64,000 nt of DNA from UBA2199 sp964628035 (GTDB lineage: Bacteria > Acidobacteriota > Aminicenantia > UBA2199), in NCBI GenBank assembly GCA_964628035.1, contig CAZVPI010000001.1:558001-622000 (forward strand), written 5' to 3'. Each line of letters begins with the position of its first letter. Positions within the stretch are counted from its first letter, which is position 1. The notes under the pieces were generated by a model. It was not told where the DNA came from and did not search any database. It saw nothing but the letters and a program-made list of their open reading frames with translations. Of the stretch, positions 15,823-23,718 are shown piece by piece. Both the position numbers and the translations under genes were made by a program.

Positions 15823-17019
15823 ATGAAACACAGGAAAAGGCTTTTTGTGGGCGGCGGCATCGCCCTGGTGGCGCTGATCGTGCTGCTCAATATCGCCCGC
15901 CCCGGCAACGGCAAGGGGGCGGATGTCACGGTGGAGAAGGCGCAACAGCGCGATCTGGTCGAGAAGGTTTCGGCCACCGGCGAGATCAAGCCGAAGAAAA
16001 ACGTCAACATCAGCACCGACGTGGCCGGCAAGATCCTGAAAATCCTCGTGCAGGAAGGGCAGGAGGTCCGCAAGGGCGAGCTGCTGATGAAGATCGATTC
16101 GGCCGTCTACGAGGCCAACGCCGAGCGCGACCGCGAGACCATCGCCCAGTCCCAGGCCCAGCTGATCTCCCAGGAGGCCACCCTGAAAAAGGCCCGGCGC
16201 TACCTGGAGCGGCGCCAGGAGCTGTTCGAACAGGGCCTGATCTCCCGCGAGCAGTATGAGGACGCCGTGGCCCAGCAGGAGATCGCCGAGGCCAACCAGA
16301 CGGCCAGCCGGCACCTGATCGAGCAGGCCCGGGCCTCTCTCAAGAGCAGCACCGACGCCATCGGCAAGACCTCCATCGTTTCGCCCATCGACGGCATCGT
16401 CACCAGCCTGAAGGTGGAGGAGGGCGAAGTGGCGATCATCGGCACCATGAACAATCCCGGCACCGTGCTGATGACCATCGCCGACCTGTCGGTCATGGAG
16501 GCCGAGGTGCTGGTCGACGAGACCGACGTGGTCCGCGTCCGGCCCGGCAAGCGCGCCGAGGTGACCGTCGACGCCATCCCCGGCGCCGTCGTTTCCGGGA
16601 AGGTGACCGAGGTCGGCAACTCGGCCATCGCCTCCGCCGCCGGCAGCGAGTCCCGGGATTTCAAGACGGTCATCACCCTGGACCAGCCGCCGGCAGCGCT
16701 GAAGCCCGGTTTTTCGGCCAGCGCCGACATCATCATCGAGGAAAAGAAGGGCGTGCTCTCGGTGCCCATCGCGGCGCTGGTCATCCAGGAGCGCGACGAC
16801 CCGGCGAAGAAGGGGGCCAAGGTCGAGCGCGAAGGGGTGTTCGTCGCCGAGAAGGGGCGGGCCGTCTTTCGCGAATTGCGGAAGGGCATCGCCGGCGACA
16901 TGTACATCGAGGTCCGCGACGGGCTGCGCCAGGGGGCCGAGGTCGTGAGCGGCCCCTTCGCCGCGCTCAAGAAGCTGAGGGACGGGGACCCGATCCGGAT
17001 CGCCCGCGCGAAGAAATAG
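15823..17019 (+). CDS. MacA/HlyD-type periplasmic adaptor (membrane fusion protein)
   Basis: 398 residues. N-terminal membrane anchor (LFVGGGIALVALIVLLNIA), then the usual adaptor architecture: beta-barrel/lipoyl halves (VSTDVAGKILKILVQEGQEVRKGELLMKID and SIVSPIDGIVTSLKVEEGEVAIIG) flanking a long coiled-coil hairpin (~95-175), then beta-barrel and membrane-proximal parts (FSASADIIIEEKKGVLSVPIAALV). MacA-family proteins link an inner-membrane ABC pump to a TolC-like channel. ATG at 15823 follows AAGGAGCGAGG. The ATP-binding gene begins 2 bp after its stop. No TolC-like gene is seen nearby. Confidence 0.9.
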   Translation: MKHRKRLFVGGGIALVALIVLLNIARPGNGKGADVTVEKAQQRDLVEKVSATGEIKPKKNVNISTDVAGKILKILVQEGQEVRKGELLMKIDSAVYEANAERDRETIAQSQAQLISQEATLKKARRYLERRQELFEQGLISREQYEDAVAQQEIAEANQTASRHLIEQARASLKSSTDAIGKTSIVSPIDGIVTSLKVEEGEVAIIGTMNNPGTVLMTIADLSVMEAEVLVDETDVVRVRPGKRAEVTVDAIPGAVVSGKVTEVGNSAIASAAGSESRDFKTVITLDQPPAALKPGFSASADIIIEEKKGVLSVPIAALVIQERDDPAKKGAKVEREGVFVAEKGRAVFRELRKGIAGDMYIEVRDGLRQGAEVVSGPFAALKKLRDGDPIRIARAKK

Positions 17020-17020
17020 C

Positions 17021-17710
17021 ATGGCCGCCATCATCGAGGTCCGGGGCCTGGGCAAGACCTACCATGTCGGCAGCGAGGAGATCCACGCCCTGAGAAACAT
17101 CCATTTCACGGTGGAGCGCGGCGAGTTCCTCGCCATCATGGGACAGTCGGGTTCTGGAAAGTCGACCCTGATGAACCTGCTGGGCTGCCTCGACACCCCC
17201 AGCCGCGGGCAATACTTCATCAACGGCAAGGAAGTCAGCTCGCTTTCCGAGGACGAGCTGGCCCACATCCGCAACCGGGAGATCGGCTTCATATTCCAGG
17301 TATTCCACCTGCTGCCCCGCTCGACGGCCCTGCACAACGTCGAGCTGCCCCTGGTCTACGGCGGCGTGCGCAAGGCGCAGCGCCAGGAGATCGCCCGCCA
17401 GGCCCTGCAGGCGGTGGAACTCGGCGACCGCATGGCGCACAAGCCCAACGAGCTGTCGGGCGGGCAGCGGCAGCGGGTGGCCATCGCCCGCGCCCTGGTG
17501 AACAAGCCCTCGCTCATCCTGGCGGACGAGCCGACCGGCAACCTCGATTCCAAGACCGGCGAGGAGATCGTCGCCCTCTTCCAGGACCTGCACCGCAAGG
17601 GCAATACCATCCTCATGGTCACCCACAACCAGGAACTGGCCGACCTGACCCAGCGGGTCTTTTACCTGAAGGACGGGGAGATCGTCAAAGAAGACAGGAG
17701 AGGAGGCTGA
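17021..17710 (+). CDS. ABC transporter ATP-binding protein (MacB/LolD type)
   Basis: 229 residues. Walker A GQSGSGKST (41-49), Q-loop in FIFQVFHLLP, signature LSGGQRQRVAIARAL, Walker B/D-loop LILADEPTGNLDSKTG, and H-loop MVTHNQELA. The closest family is LolD/MacB/FtsE-like ATPases that work with FtsX-type permeases. Directly follows the MacA-like adaptor and is followed after one base by a Yip1-domain membrane protein. No FtsX-type permease gene is in this operon, so either a permease elsewhere or the Yip1 protein is the partner. Confidence 0.93.
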   Translation: MAAIIEVRGLGKTYHVGSEEIHALRNIHFTVERGEFLAIMGQSGSGKSTLMNLLGCLDTPSRGQYFINGKEVSSLSEDELAHIRNREIGFIFQVFHLLPRSTALHNVELPLVYGGVRKAQRQEIARQALQAVELGDRMAHKPNELSGGQRQRVAIARALVNKPSLILADEPTGNLDSKTGEEIVALFQDLHRKGNTILMVTHNQELADLTQRVFYLKDGEIVKEDRRGG

Positions 17711-17711
17711 C

Positions 17712-18404
17712 ATGAAGGGATCCATCGCCGACCTGGTCGGCATCTTCAGCAGCCCGGCGGCCACGATCGCCCGGGCCATGGAATCAAAGCGCTGGAAGGC
17801 GGCCCTGGCCGTCATCCTGCTGGTGACGGCCCTGGTCACCTATCTCACCTATCCCATCACCAAGGCGGAACAGGCCAAGCTGATCCGCGATTCGCAGATG
17901 GCCGAGCGGCTGAGCGACGAACAGTTGGACGCCCTGGGAAGCTTCACGCCCTTCCAGAGGGCCAGCGGCTCGCTGTTCGCCGCCCTTTTCGCGGCGCTGG
18001 CCCTGCTTCTCGGGGCCTCCTTCGTGTATCTCTTCTACAAGGTCGGCGGAGCCGAGGGATTGTTCGCCCATTTCTTCGCCGGCGTAGCCACGGCCTCGCT
18101 GCTGGACATGGCCCTGGGAGGCCTGCTGAAGGGGCTGCTGGTCCTGGGCCGCAAGACGATCCTGGTCCATACCGGGCTGACGCTCTTCTTCCCCGGCCTT
18201 GATTTCCGCAGCCTGCCCTACCTGACCCTGGCCCAGTTCGACTTCTTCGCCCTCTGGTACCTGGCCGCCCTGGCGCTGGGCATCGCCGCCTTCAGCCGCA
18301 TGAGCGTGAAGAAAAGCCTGGTCATCGCCGTCTTCTATTTCCTGTTCAAGAGCCTGATCCTGGTTTCACTCTCCTATTTCACGATGAAGCTGACGGGGAT
18401 GTAG
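17712..18404 (+). CDS. Yip1-domain integral membrane protein
   Basis: 230 residues with about five hydrophobic segments: WKAALAVILLVTALVTYLTYPI, LFAALFAALALLLGASFVYLF, AGVATASLLDMALGGLLKGLLVLG, WYLAALALGIAAF and VIAVFYFLFKSLILVSLSYF. N-terminus IADLVGIFSSPAATIARAM resembles the start of bacterial Yip1 proteins (F..P...f). Third gene of the adaptor-ATPase-Yip1 operon, one base after the ATPase stop. Role unknown; it may anchor or replace the missing permease. Identification is by topology and the F-S-P motif, so moderate confidence. Confidence 0.72.
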   Translation: MKGSIADLVGIFSSPAATIARAMESKRWKAALAVILLVTALVTYLTYPITKAEQAKLIRDSQMAERLSDEQLDALGSFTPFQRASGSLFAALFAALALLLGASFVYLFYKVGGAEGLFAHFFAGVATASLLDMALGGLLKGLLVLGRKTILVHTGLTLFFPGLDFRSLPYLTLAQFDFFALWYLAALALGIAAFSRMSVKKSLVIAVFYFLFKSLILVSLSYFTMKLTGM

Positions 18405-18417
18405 AAGGGGCGCCGGG

Positions 18418-18504
18418 CTTACGGCATACGGCGGCAGCAATTTCAGATACTGCCCCTGCAAGGCTTTCGTGACCGCCGCAAACCGTCTGCCGTGAAGTTC
18501 ACGG
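18418..18504. repeat. Inverted heptad element (copy 2)
   Basis: Left arm CTTACGG, CATACGG, CGGCAGC (18418-18438), core of about 31 bp, right arm TGACCGC, CGCAAAC, CGTCTGC, CGTGAAG, TTCACGG (18470-18504) in exact 7-bp register. Same CGG heptad class as copies 1, 3, 4 and 5. Confidence 0.7.
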
Positions 18505-18516
18505 TGAGATGAAAAG

Positions 18517-18716
18517 AGGCCTGCGGCGTTCGGCAGAGTGCAAGAAGAAGCTGACGAAGGCAGAAGGTAAGAATGAACCGGGTGCCACCGGCAGTCACCG
18601 AACCCGTGCCGTTCCTTGTCACTCCCCTCAACGGGGACCTTCAGGGTCGTCACGGGCAAGGTTTGCTCGTTTCCTTGTTCCTGCCGTGCGACGTCCGCCG
18701 CGTTCCGTTTGCCGAG
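18517..18716. repeat. Inverted heptad element (copy 3), long core
   Basis: Left arm around 18519-18540 (GCCTGCG, GCGTTCG, GCAGAGT region). Right arm CTGCCGT, GCGACGT, CCGCCGC, GTTCCGT, TTGCCGA (18681-18715) in register. The inside carries a weaker purine-rich heptad stretch (GAAGGCA, GAAGGTA near 18556) facing a pyrimidine stretch near 18661-18680, so this looks like one element nested in another. Confidence 0.55.
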
Positions 18717-18793
18717 AGCGGCGGGATCTTCCGAAGGCGGGCCCGGAAACCCTTGTCCCTATTGACGGTCGAGGCGCGGGCGCCCCGAAACAC

Positions 18794-18822
18794 TTGACAA
18801 TTCAATATTTTTGGTTTATGAA
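18794..18822 (+). promoter_or_regulatory. Sigma70-type promoter of the OmpA-like gene
   Basis: TTGACA (18794-18799), 17-bp A/T-rich spacer, TATGAA (18817-18822). Local base composition drops sharply to A/T here. Predicted leader of about 55 bases to the ATG at 18885. Confidence 0.75.
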
Positions 18823-18884
18823 GTTGATGATATGGGAAAAAATATAGGCCTATGGCAATTTCTCGACAAAAAGGGGAGATGAAG

Positions 18885-20147
18885 ATGAAAAAACTGCTCG
18901 TTTTTGTCATGGTAATTTTTTCGGCCGCCGCGCCGGCGCTGCTGGCCCAGAAGGGCGAGAAGATCCTGAACCTGCAGAAGGCCTACGTCTTCCTGGAAGA
19001 AGAGATGCTGGTCAACGAGACTGATCTCAACTGTTCCTATTTCATCCGCGACCGGGTTCCCCGCGACATCCGCATCGTCAGCGCCCACTCGGGTACTCCC
19101 CAGCTGCAGTCGTTCACCGACCAGGACGAGCTTGTGATCAACCGCGGGGCCAGGGACGGGATCAAGGAGGGCGACGTGCTGCTGATCCTCGGCGAGGGCC
19201 AGGTCATCCGCCATCCCCGCAACCATGACCGACTCGGCCGCTATTTCCTGAAGAAATCCCTGGCCCAGGTCACGTGCCTCTACGACAGACAGGCCGTGAT
19301 CCGCCTGCAGAAGGGCTGCAACCCCGTCCACCATGGGGACATCGCCATCCTGCACAAGCCCGAGGAGCCCCTCTTCGCCAAGCGGGCCGACTACAAGTAT
19401 TGCCGCATCCCGGCCGACGCCGTCTCCGGCATGGTCGTGTTCGCCGACCTGGCCATGGGCATGTCGGCCGAGCTTTCGGCCGACACGCAGTACGTGTCGG
19501 TGGACCTGGGCCTGGGGGTGGTGGAGAAGGGAAGCTTCCTCCTCTTCTACCGCCAGCTGGCGTCCGACCTGCCGCCGCTGATCATCGGCCTGGGCGTCGT
19601 CATCCACGGCGAGAACACCAACGCCACGGTCAAGATCCTTGACGCCGCCAGCGACATGCGGGTCGGCGACCGGGTCCTGGTCCTGCCCCGCGCGGCGGGG
19701 CCGTCCAGGGGCGAGGCCCCGTCCGGGGAGCCCCTGCCGATCGTCGAGGGCCTGCCCGGGGAGGAAGGGCAGGAAGTCGCCGCCGGCGAAGGCGCGGCGC
19801 CCGCCGCGTCCCTGAATTACAGCATCCTTTTTGAATTCGACACCGTGAAACCGGCCGCCGACCATTCCGCCGACTTCGCGGCCATCCGCGATTTCGTCGC
19901 CGGCAAGGCCGAGTACCTGGTCACCCTGCGCGGCTACACGTGCAGCATCGGCGGCGAGGAATACAACCTGCGCCTCTCCTCGAGGCGCGCCGAAGAGATC
20001 AAGAAGATCCTGGTCGGCCAGTACGGCCTGGATGCCGGCCGCATCGAGACCTTTTTTTACGGCGAGAAGGACCCCCAGTTCGACAACAGCACCGAGGCCG
20101 AGCGCCGCAAGAACCGGCTGGTGAAGATCGAAGTGAACGGGCAATGA
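18885..20147 (+). CDS. OmpA-family peptidoglycan-associated envelope protein
   Basis: 420 residues from ATG 18885, chosen because AAGGGGAG sits six bases upstream and the product then starts with a clean signal peptide (MKKLLVFVMVIFSAAAPALLAQ). Central region (~40-290) is a set of beta-rich repeats without a recognised family (VLLILGEGQVIRHP, DIAILHKPEEPLF). The C-terminal OmpA-like domain (~310-420) has ILFEFDTVKP, VTLRGYTCSIGGEEYNLRLS, RRAEEIKKIL and ERRKNRLVKIEV; these domains bind peptidoglycan. The central part resembles FlgT/LysM-like surface domains only loosely. The stop overlaps the next start by ATGA. Confidence 0.85.
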   Translation: MKKLLVFVMVIFSAAAPALLAQKGEKILNLQKAYVFLEEEMLVNETDLNCSYFIRDRVPRDIRIVSAHSGTPQLQSFTDQDELVINRGARDGIKEGDVLLILGEGQVIRHPRNHDRLGRYFLKKSLAQVTCLYDRQAVIRLQKGCNPVHHGDIAILHKPEEPLFAKRADYKYCRIPADAVSGMVVFADLAMGMSAELSADTQYVSVDLGLGVVEKGSFLLFYRQLASDLPPLIIGLGVVIHGENTNATVKILDAASDMRVGDRVLVLPRAAGPSRGEAPSGEPLPIVEGLPGEEGQEVAAGEGAAPAASLNYSILFEFDTVKPAADHSADFAAIRDFVAGKAEYLVTLRGYTCSIGGEEYNLRLSSRRAEEIKKILVGQYGLDAGRIETFFYGEKDPQFDNSTEAERRKNRLVKIEVNGQ

Positions 20148-20704
20148 AAGGCGCGGCCCTTTTCCTGGCGGTTTGCCTGCTGCTGCCGGCGGCCGCCCCG
20201 CTGCTGCATGGCCAGAAGGTCGACCTGGTGGCGCTCAAGAAGCGGGAAGAGGAGCGCCGCAAGATGCAGGGCCAGTCCAAGGCCAAGGTGACCAACGACA
20301 ACCTGGAGCGCATCGCCGGAAGCGGCAGACCCTACGGCTTCGTGCAGATGGATTCGGGCGAGCCGCCCTCCGAGGAAGAAGCCAGCCTGCGCCAGCAGGC
20401 CGAGAAGAAGCAGGATGTCACCAAGCAGCCCGATTTCTGGCAGAAGCAGAAGGCCGACCTGGAACAGCGCATCGCCAAGCTCCGGGCCGACGTGGAACGG
20501 GAACAATCGGAGCTGAACCGCCTCTGGTCCGATTTCTACATCAAGAACATCGCCGCCGAGCAGGAGGCCATCCGCGCCCAGATCTCCCAGCTGACCACCC
20601 AGATCGAGCAGAAGAAACTTTTCCTTGCCCAGGCGGAAACCCAGCTGGAGGACCTGTTCGAGAGGGCGCGCAAGTCCGGAGCGCCCCCGGGCTGGCTGCG
20701 CTGA
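20144..20704 (+). CDS. Secreted coiled-coil protein, partner of the OmpA-like protein
   Basis: 186 residues starting at the ATG overlapping the OmpA-like stop. Signal peptide MKGAALFLAVCLLLPAAAPLLHG, then KKREEERRKMQ and a long predicted coiled coil (about 105-180: KADLEQRIAKLRADVEREQS, later EQEAIRAQISQLTTQIEQKK). No enzymatic motif. Tight translational coupling suggests it acts with the OmpA-like protein in the periplasm or outer membrane. Similar small coiled-coil proteins are common in envelope operons, but I do not recognise a named family. Confidence 0.75.
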   Translation: MKGAALFLAVCLLLPAAAPLLHGQKVDLVALKKREEERRKMQGQSKAKVTNDNLERIAGSGRPYGFVQMDSGEPPSEEEASLRQQAEKKQDVTKQPDFWQKQKADLEQRIAKLRADVEREQSELNRLWSDFYIKNIAAEQEAIRAQISQLTTQIEQKKLFLAQAETQLEDLFERARKSGAPPGWLR

Positions 20705-20735
20705 GCGGAGCGTCTTCGCCGGCCCTGCAGCAAGA

Positions 20736-20764
20736 TTGCAAGCCTTGGGTGCGGATGATACAAT
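20736..20764 (+). promoter_or_regulatory. Sigma70-type promoter for the prenyl synthase operon
   Basis: TTGCAA (20736-20741), 17-bp spacer, TACAAT (20759-20764). The ATG at 20776 is 11 bases after the -10, so the leader would be about five bases. Confidence 0.65.
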
Positions 20765-20775
20765 AGCGCCGAACC

Positions 20776-21717
20776 ATGGACTATCACACCCTCCTGCAAC
20801 CGGTGCTGCCCCAGCTCAAGGACGTTGAAACGATCCTTCTCCGCGAGGCCCGCAGCCGGGTCCACTTGATCGCCGAACTGCGCAGCCTCACGCCGATCGC
20901 CAAGGGCAAGAAGGTCCGCGCCGCCTTTTTTTTCCTGCTGGCGCGCCTGAATCGCGCCCGCGGCGGCGGCCCGCCCGACCTGGGAGCGGCAATCGAGATG
21001 CTGCACCTCTCCAGCCTGGTGCATGACGACATCGTCGACCACTCCAGCCGACGCCGAGGCCAGAGGACTCCCAACCACCACTTCGGCGACACGGTGTCGG
21101 TCCTGTGGGGCGATTTCCTTTTCATCACCGCCATGCGCATGCTGACCCGCTCGGGGCGCGGCGACGCCGTCGGCCTGCTGGCCGAGGCCTCGCGGCGGAT
21201 GATCGAGGGGCAGATCCTCGAGTTCGCCCATACGTTTGATTACGGCCTTTCCATCCGCACCTATTCCGAGATCATCCGCCGCAAGACAGGCAGCCTCTTC
21301 GAGGGCATCGCCGTCCTGGCGGCCCGGCTTCCCGGCGGCCGCCCAGGCCGCGAGGAGGCCTTCCGCCGCTTCGGCCGCGATTTCGGCATGATCTTCCAGG
21401 TCAGCGACGACCTGCTCGACCTCTTTTCCCGGCAGTCGGGAAAGGGGCGCTTCCAGGACCTGAAGGAGGGGAAGGTGACCCTGCCCTACATCCTGCTGGT
21501 CCAGGGCGGAGCCTTGCCGCTGATCCGCTCCTTCGATGCCTCCCGCCCCGGCCCGCTCCTGGAAGCGTGCCGCAGGCTGCGCGTTCTTGAGCGGTGTCAG
21601 CGGGCCATCGACCGCTACCAGCGCAGCTGCCTGCGCTTCCTGGACGCCTTTCCGCCGTCGCCCCAGCGTGAATCGCTGCGCGGCCTGATCGAAGGCTTGT
21701 GCCGCCGTGACCACTGA
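20776..21717 (+). CDS. Polyprenyl diphosphate synthase (IspB/octaprenyl-type)
   Basis: 313 residues. First aspartate-rich motif HDDIVDHSSRRRGQ (D84, D85, D88), second FQVSDDLLDLF (DDxxD), and the GKKVRAAFFFLLAR segment. These residues bind Mg and the diphosphate of the allylic substrate during chain elongation with isopentenyl diphosphate. Products of such trans-prenyltransferases are side chains of quinones; exact chain length cannot be read here. It heads a six-gene operon and has its own promoter with a very short leader. The next gene starts with GTG inside this gene's last codons. Confidence 0.92.
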   Translation: MDYHTLLQPVLPQLKDVETILLREARSRVHLIAELRSLTPIAKGKKVRAAFFFLLARLNRARGGGPPDLGAAIEMLHLSSLVHDDIVDHSSRRRGQRTPNHHFGDTVSVLWGDFLFITAMRMLTRSGRGDAVGLLAEASRRMIEGQILEFAHTFDYGLSIRTYSEIIRRKTGSLFEGIAVLAARLPGGRPGREEAFRRFGRDFGMIFQVSDDLLDLFSRQSGKGRFQDLKEGKVTLPYILLVQGGALPLIRSFDASRPGPLLEACRRLRVLERCQRAIDRYQRSCLRFLDAFPPSPQRESLRGLIEGLCRRDH

Positions 21718-22258
21718 AGAGCGGCTGGAAATCGAGGTCAAGATCCGCGTCGCCGCAGCGGAGACGTGGCGGCATAGGCTGGCGGCCTGCGGCGCCGAGG
21801 CTGTCGCCCCCCGCCAGCTGGAACGCGACCAGGTCTACGATACCCCCGCCGGCGACCTGGGCGGGCGCGGCATGCTGCTGCGCCTGCGCCGTTGCGGCGA
21901 CGCCTGCGTGCTCACCCTGAAGGAGCCGCCGCCGGCAAACGACCCGGCGTTCAAGGTGCGCCGCGAGACCGAGGTGCAGGTGAGCGATTTCACCGCCATG
22001 GAGCGGGTCCTGCTCGCCGTCGGCCTGCAGCCGCGCTTCGCCTACGAGAAATACCGCGAGACCTTCGCCCTGGACGGCGCGCTGGTCCTGCTCGACGAGA
22101 CGCCGATCGGAACCTTCCTCGAGATCGAGGGTGAACCCGGCGCCATCGACCGCGCCGCCGCCCGCCTGGGCTTTTCCCGCAGCGACTACCTGCGCGACTC
22201 CTACCGCAGCCTGTTCCTTCTTGCCGGGGGCCGCGGCGACATGCTCTTCGGCCGATGA
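21707..22258 (+). CDS. CYTH-domain (class IV adenylate cyclase/triphosphatase-like) protein
   Basis: 183 residues from GTG 21707 (overlap of 11 bp with the prenyl synthase). The diagnostic ExExK motif is EIEVK (residues 8-12). Other CYTH features: DQVYDTPAGDL, LRLRRCGDACVLTLKEPP, KVRRETEVQV, and VLLDETPIGTFLEIEGEP. The CYTH tunnel fold hydrolyses or cyclises triphosphates in the presence of metal; members act as thiamine triphosphatase, inorganic triphosphatase or adenylate cyclase (CyaB). The substrate here is not decidable. Confidence 0.88.
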   Translation: MTTEERLEIEVKIRVAAAETWRHRLAACGAEAVAPRQLERDQVYDTPAGDLGGRGMLLRLRRCGDACVLTLKEPPPANDPAFKVRRETEVQVSDFTAMERVLLAVGLQPRFAYEKYRETFALDGALVLLDETPIGTFLEIEGEPGAIDRAAARLGFSRSDYLRDSYRSLFLLAGGRGDMLFGR

Positions 22259-23115
22259 CTTTTTTCATCCTCGCCGCCGGCTACGGCCGGCGCGCCGAAC
22301 CCCTGTCGCGGCTCAAGCCCAAGCCGGCCCTGCCGCTCGGCGGCCGGCCGTTGATCTCGCTGCTGCTTGCGCAGCTGCGCCGGCTCGGCTGCAGGGAGGG
22401 TTTCATCAACCTGCACCACCTCGGCGGCCAGGTGGCGGATGCCGTCGGCGCCGCCCCGGAGGTGCGCTGGATCGAGGAGCGGGAATTGAGCGGCAGCCGC
22501 GTCCTGGCCCGGGCCCGTCCCCTCTCCTCGCCCTGGCTGCTGGCCGTCAACGGCGACACCTACCTGGAGGTGCCGCTGGCGGAGATGGAGAGGGAAGCGG
22601 CCGCTCCCGGGGTCGACGGTGTGCTGCTGGCGCGGCATGACCCTTCCGGGCGCTACGCCCGTCTCCTCCACGAAAAGGGCCTCCTGCTGGGCAGCGAGCC
22701 GCCCGCACCGGACGGCCGGCCGGGGTGGATGTACGCCGGGGCGGGACTCTTCAGCGAGAGGGCGCTGGAGCGCATCGACGAGGACAACTTTTTCGCCAGC
22801 ATCCGCCGTCACGGCCTGCGCTTCCGCCTGGCTTTCTATGACGGCATCTGGCTGGATCTCGGCACGCCGGCCGGCTATTTCCGGGCCAACTGGGATTACC
22901 TGGCCCATTGCGGGCTGCAGCGCGAGAACATCCTCTCGCCCGGGGCCAGCCTGTCCCCGCAGGCGGTCGTGCGGCGCTCGATCCTGTGGGAGAACGCCCG
23001 CGTCGGACCCGGCGTCTCCCTCTCGGGATGCATCGTCACCGCCGGCATGGCGCCGGCGCGCGGGGAATACCGGGAGCGCATCCTCAGCCCGCTCGGTGAT
23101 TTCCCGCTCGGCTGA
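22255..23115 (+). CDS. Sugar-1-phosphate nucleotidyltransferase-like protein
   Basis: 286 residues, ATGA overlap with the CYTH gene. N-terminal nucleotide-binding motif FFILAAGYGRRAEPLSRLKPKPALPLGGRPL (pattern LAAGxGxR...KP), LLAVNGDTYLEV for the metal-binding D, and a C-terminal part with hexapeptide-like text (ILSPGASLSPQAVVRRSILWENARVGPGVSLSGC). This matches mannose-1-P guanylyltransferase / MurNAc-1-P uridylyltransferase relatives. The sugar and nucleotide are unknown. The gene lies in an operon with the prenyl synthase, pyrE and others. Confidence 0.85.
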   Translation: MTFFILAAGYGRRAEPLSRLKPKPALPLGGRPLISLLLAQLRRLGCREGFINLHHLGGQVADAVGAAPEVRWIEERELSGSRVLARARPLSSPWLLAVNGDTYLEVPLAEMEREAAAPGVDGVLLARHDPSGRYARLLHEKGLLLGSEPPAPDGRPGWMYAGAGLFSERALERIDEDNFFASIRRHGLRFRLAFYDGIWLDLGTPAGYFRANWDYLAHCGLQRENILSPGASLSPQAVVRRSILWENARVGPGVSLSGCIVTAGMAPARGEYRERILSPLGDFPLG

Positions 23116-23118
23116 CCC

Positions 23119-23147
23119 TTGTTTTTTGCCGGGAATCATATTATCAT
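23119..23147 (+). promoter_or_regulatory. Possible internal promoter
   Basis: TTGTTT (23119-23124), 17-bp spacer, TATCAT (23142-23147), in a locally A/T-rich gap between the nucleotidyltransferase and the GAF-like gene. ATG at 23164 follows with a GGGAG site. Confidence 0.5.
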
Positions 23148-23163
23148 TACCCGGGAGCTGACC

Positions 23164-23718
23164 ATGAAGGACATCAACCTGCTGATCGAGAAATTCAAGA
23201 TAAACACCGCCGCCGGCTATTCGGAGGAAGCCTTTAAAACCACCCTCAACGACATCGCCAAGTTCTACTGCGACAACTTCGACCTGGAGCCGGACGAGGT
23301 GGCCATCCTGCTGATCGACAAGGACAACGCCGTCATGTCGTTCGCCTATCCCGAGCACCTGGTCAACGCCGGCATGATCCCCATCTCCTCCCCCGACGCC
23401 TTCGCCGCCCGGGTGTACAAGCTGAACCGCGGCCAGATCGAGAACCATTTCAACCAGATGAAGCACCTGCACCTGTTCGAATTCATCAAGGGGCCGGGAG
23501 GCAGGAACCGCCGGGTCTGGAAGATGATGAGCGCCCTGCTGCGCGTGGGCGACTTCAAGTTCGGCGTCATCGAGTTGTCGCGCAAGGGCGACAGCGCCGC
23601 CGAGGCGGGCGAGGATTTCCAGCCTGAGAACCTGGAGTTCCTCGAAGCCTCGATCGAGGAGATCGCCCCCTTCCTGCGCAAGGTTTTGCCCGAGGATTTC
23701 CGGGGGAAGCTCTCGTGA
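23164..23718 (+). CDS. GAF-like sensor-domain protein
   Basis: 184 residues from ATG 23164, chosen for its CGGGAGCTGACC site. The pattern resembles a stand-alone GAF fold: FKTTLNDIAKFYCDNFDLEPDEVAILLIDKDN (helix then strand), RRVWKMMSALLRVGDFKFGVIELSRKG (central strands), and a C-terminal helix FLEASIEEIAPFLRKVL. No signal peptide, no output domain. It could bind a small molecule and regulate a partner protein. The family call is by fold pattern only. Its stop overlaps the GTG start of pyrE (GTGA). Confidence 0.6.
   Translation: MKDINLLIEKFKINTAAGYSEEAFKTTLNDIAKFYCDNFDLEPDEVAILLIDKDNAVMSFAYPEHLVNAGMIPISSPDAFAARVYKLNRGQIENHFNQMKHLHLFEFIKGPGGRNRRVWKMMSALLRVGDFKFGVIELSRKGDSAAEAGEDFQPENLEFLEASIEEIAPFLRKVLPEDFRGKLS

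Larger units (their letters stand above)
18405..18884 (+). other. 480-bp intergenic region with two heptad elements and a promoter
   Basis: No protein-coding gene is supported here. It holds inverted heptad copies at 18418-18504 and 18517-18716, then the OmpA-gene promoter at 18794-18822. The segment between the arms of the second copy (about 18541-18680) contains further short repeats of GAAGG type and a possible structured stretch around 18580-18655, but no recognised RNA family. Confidence 0.6.
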
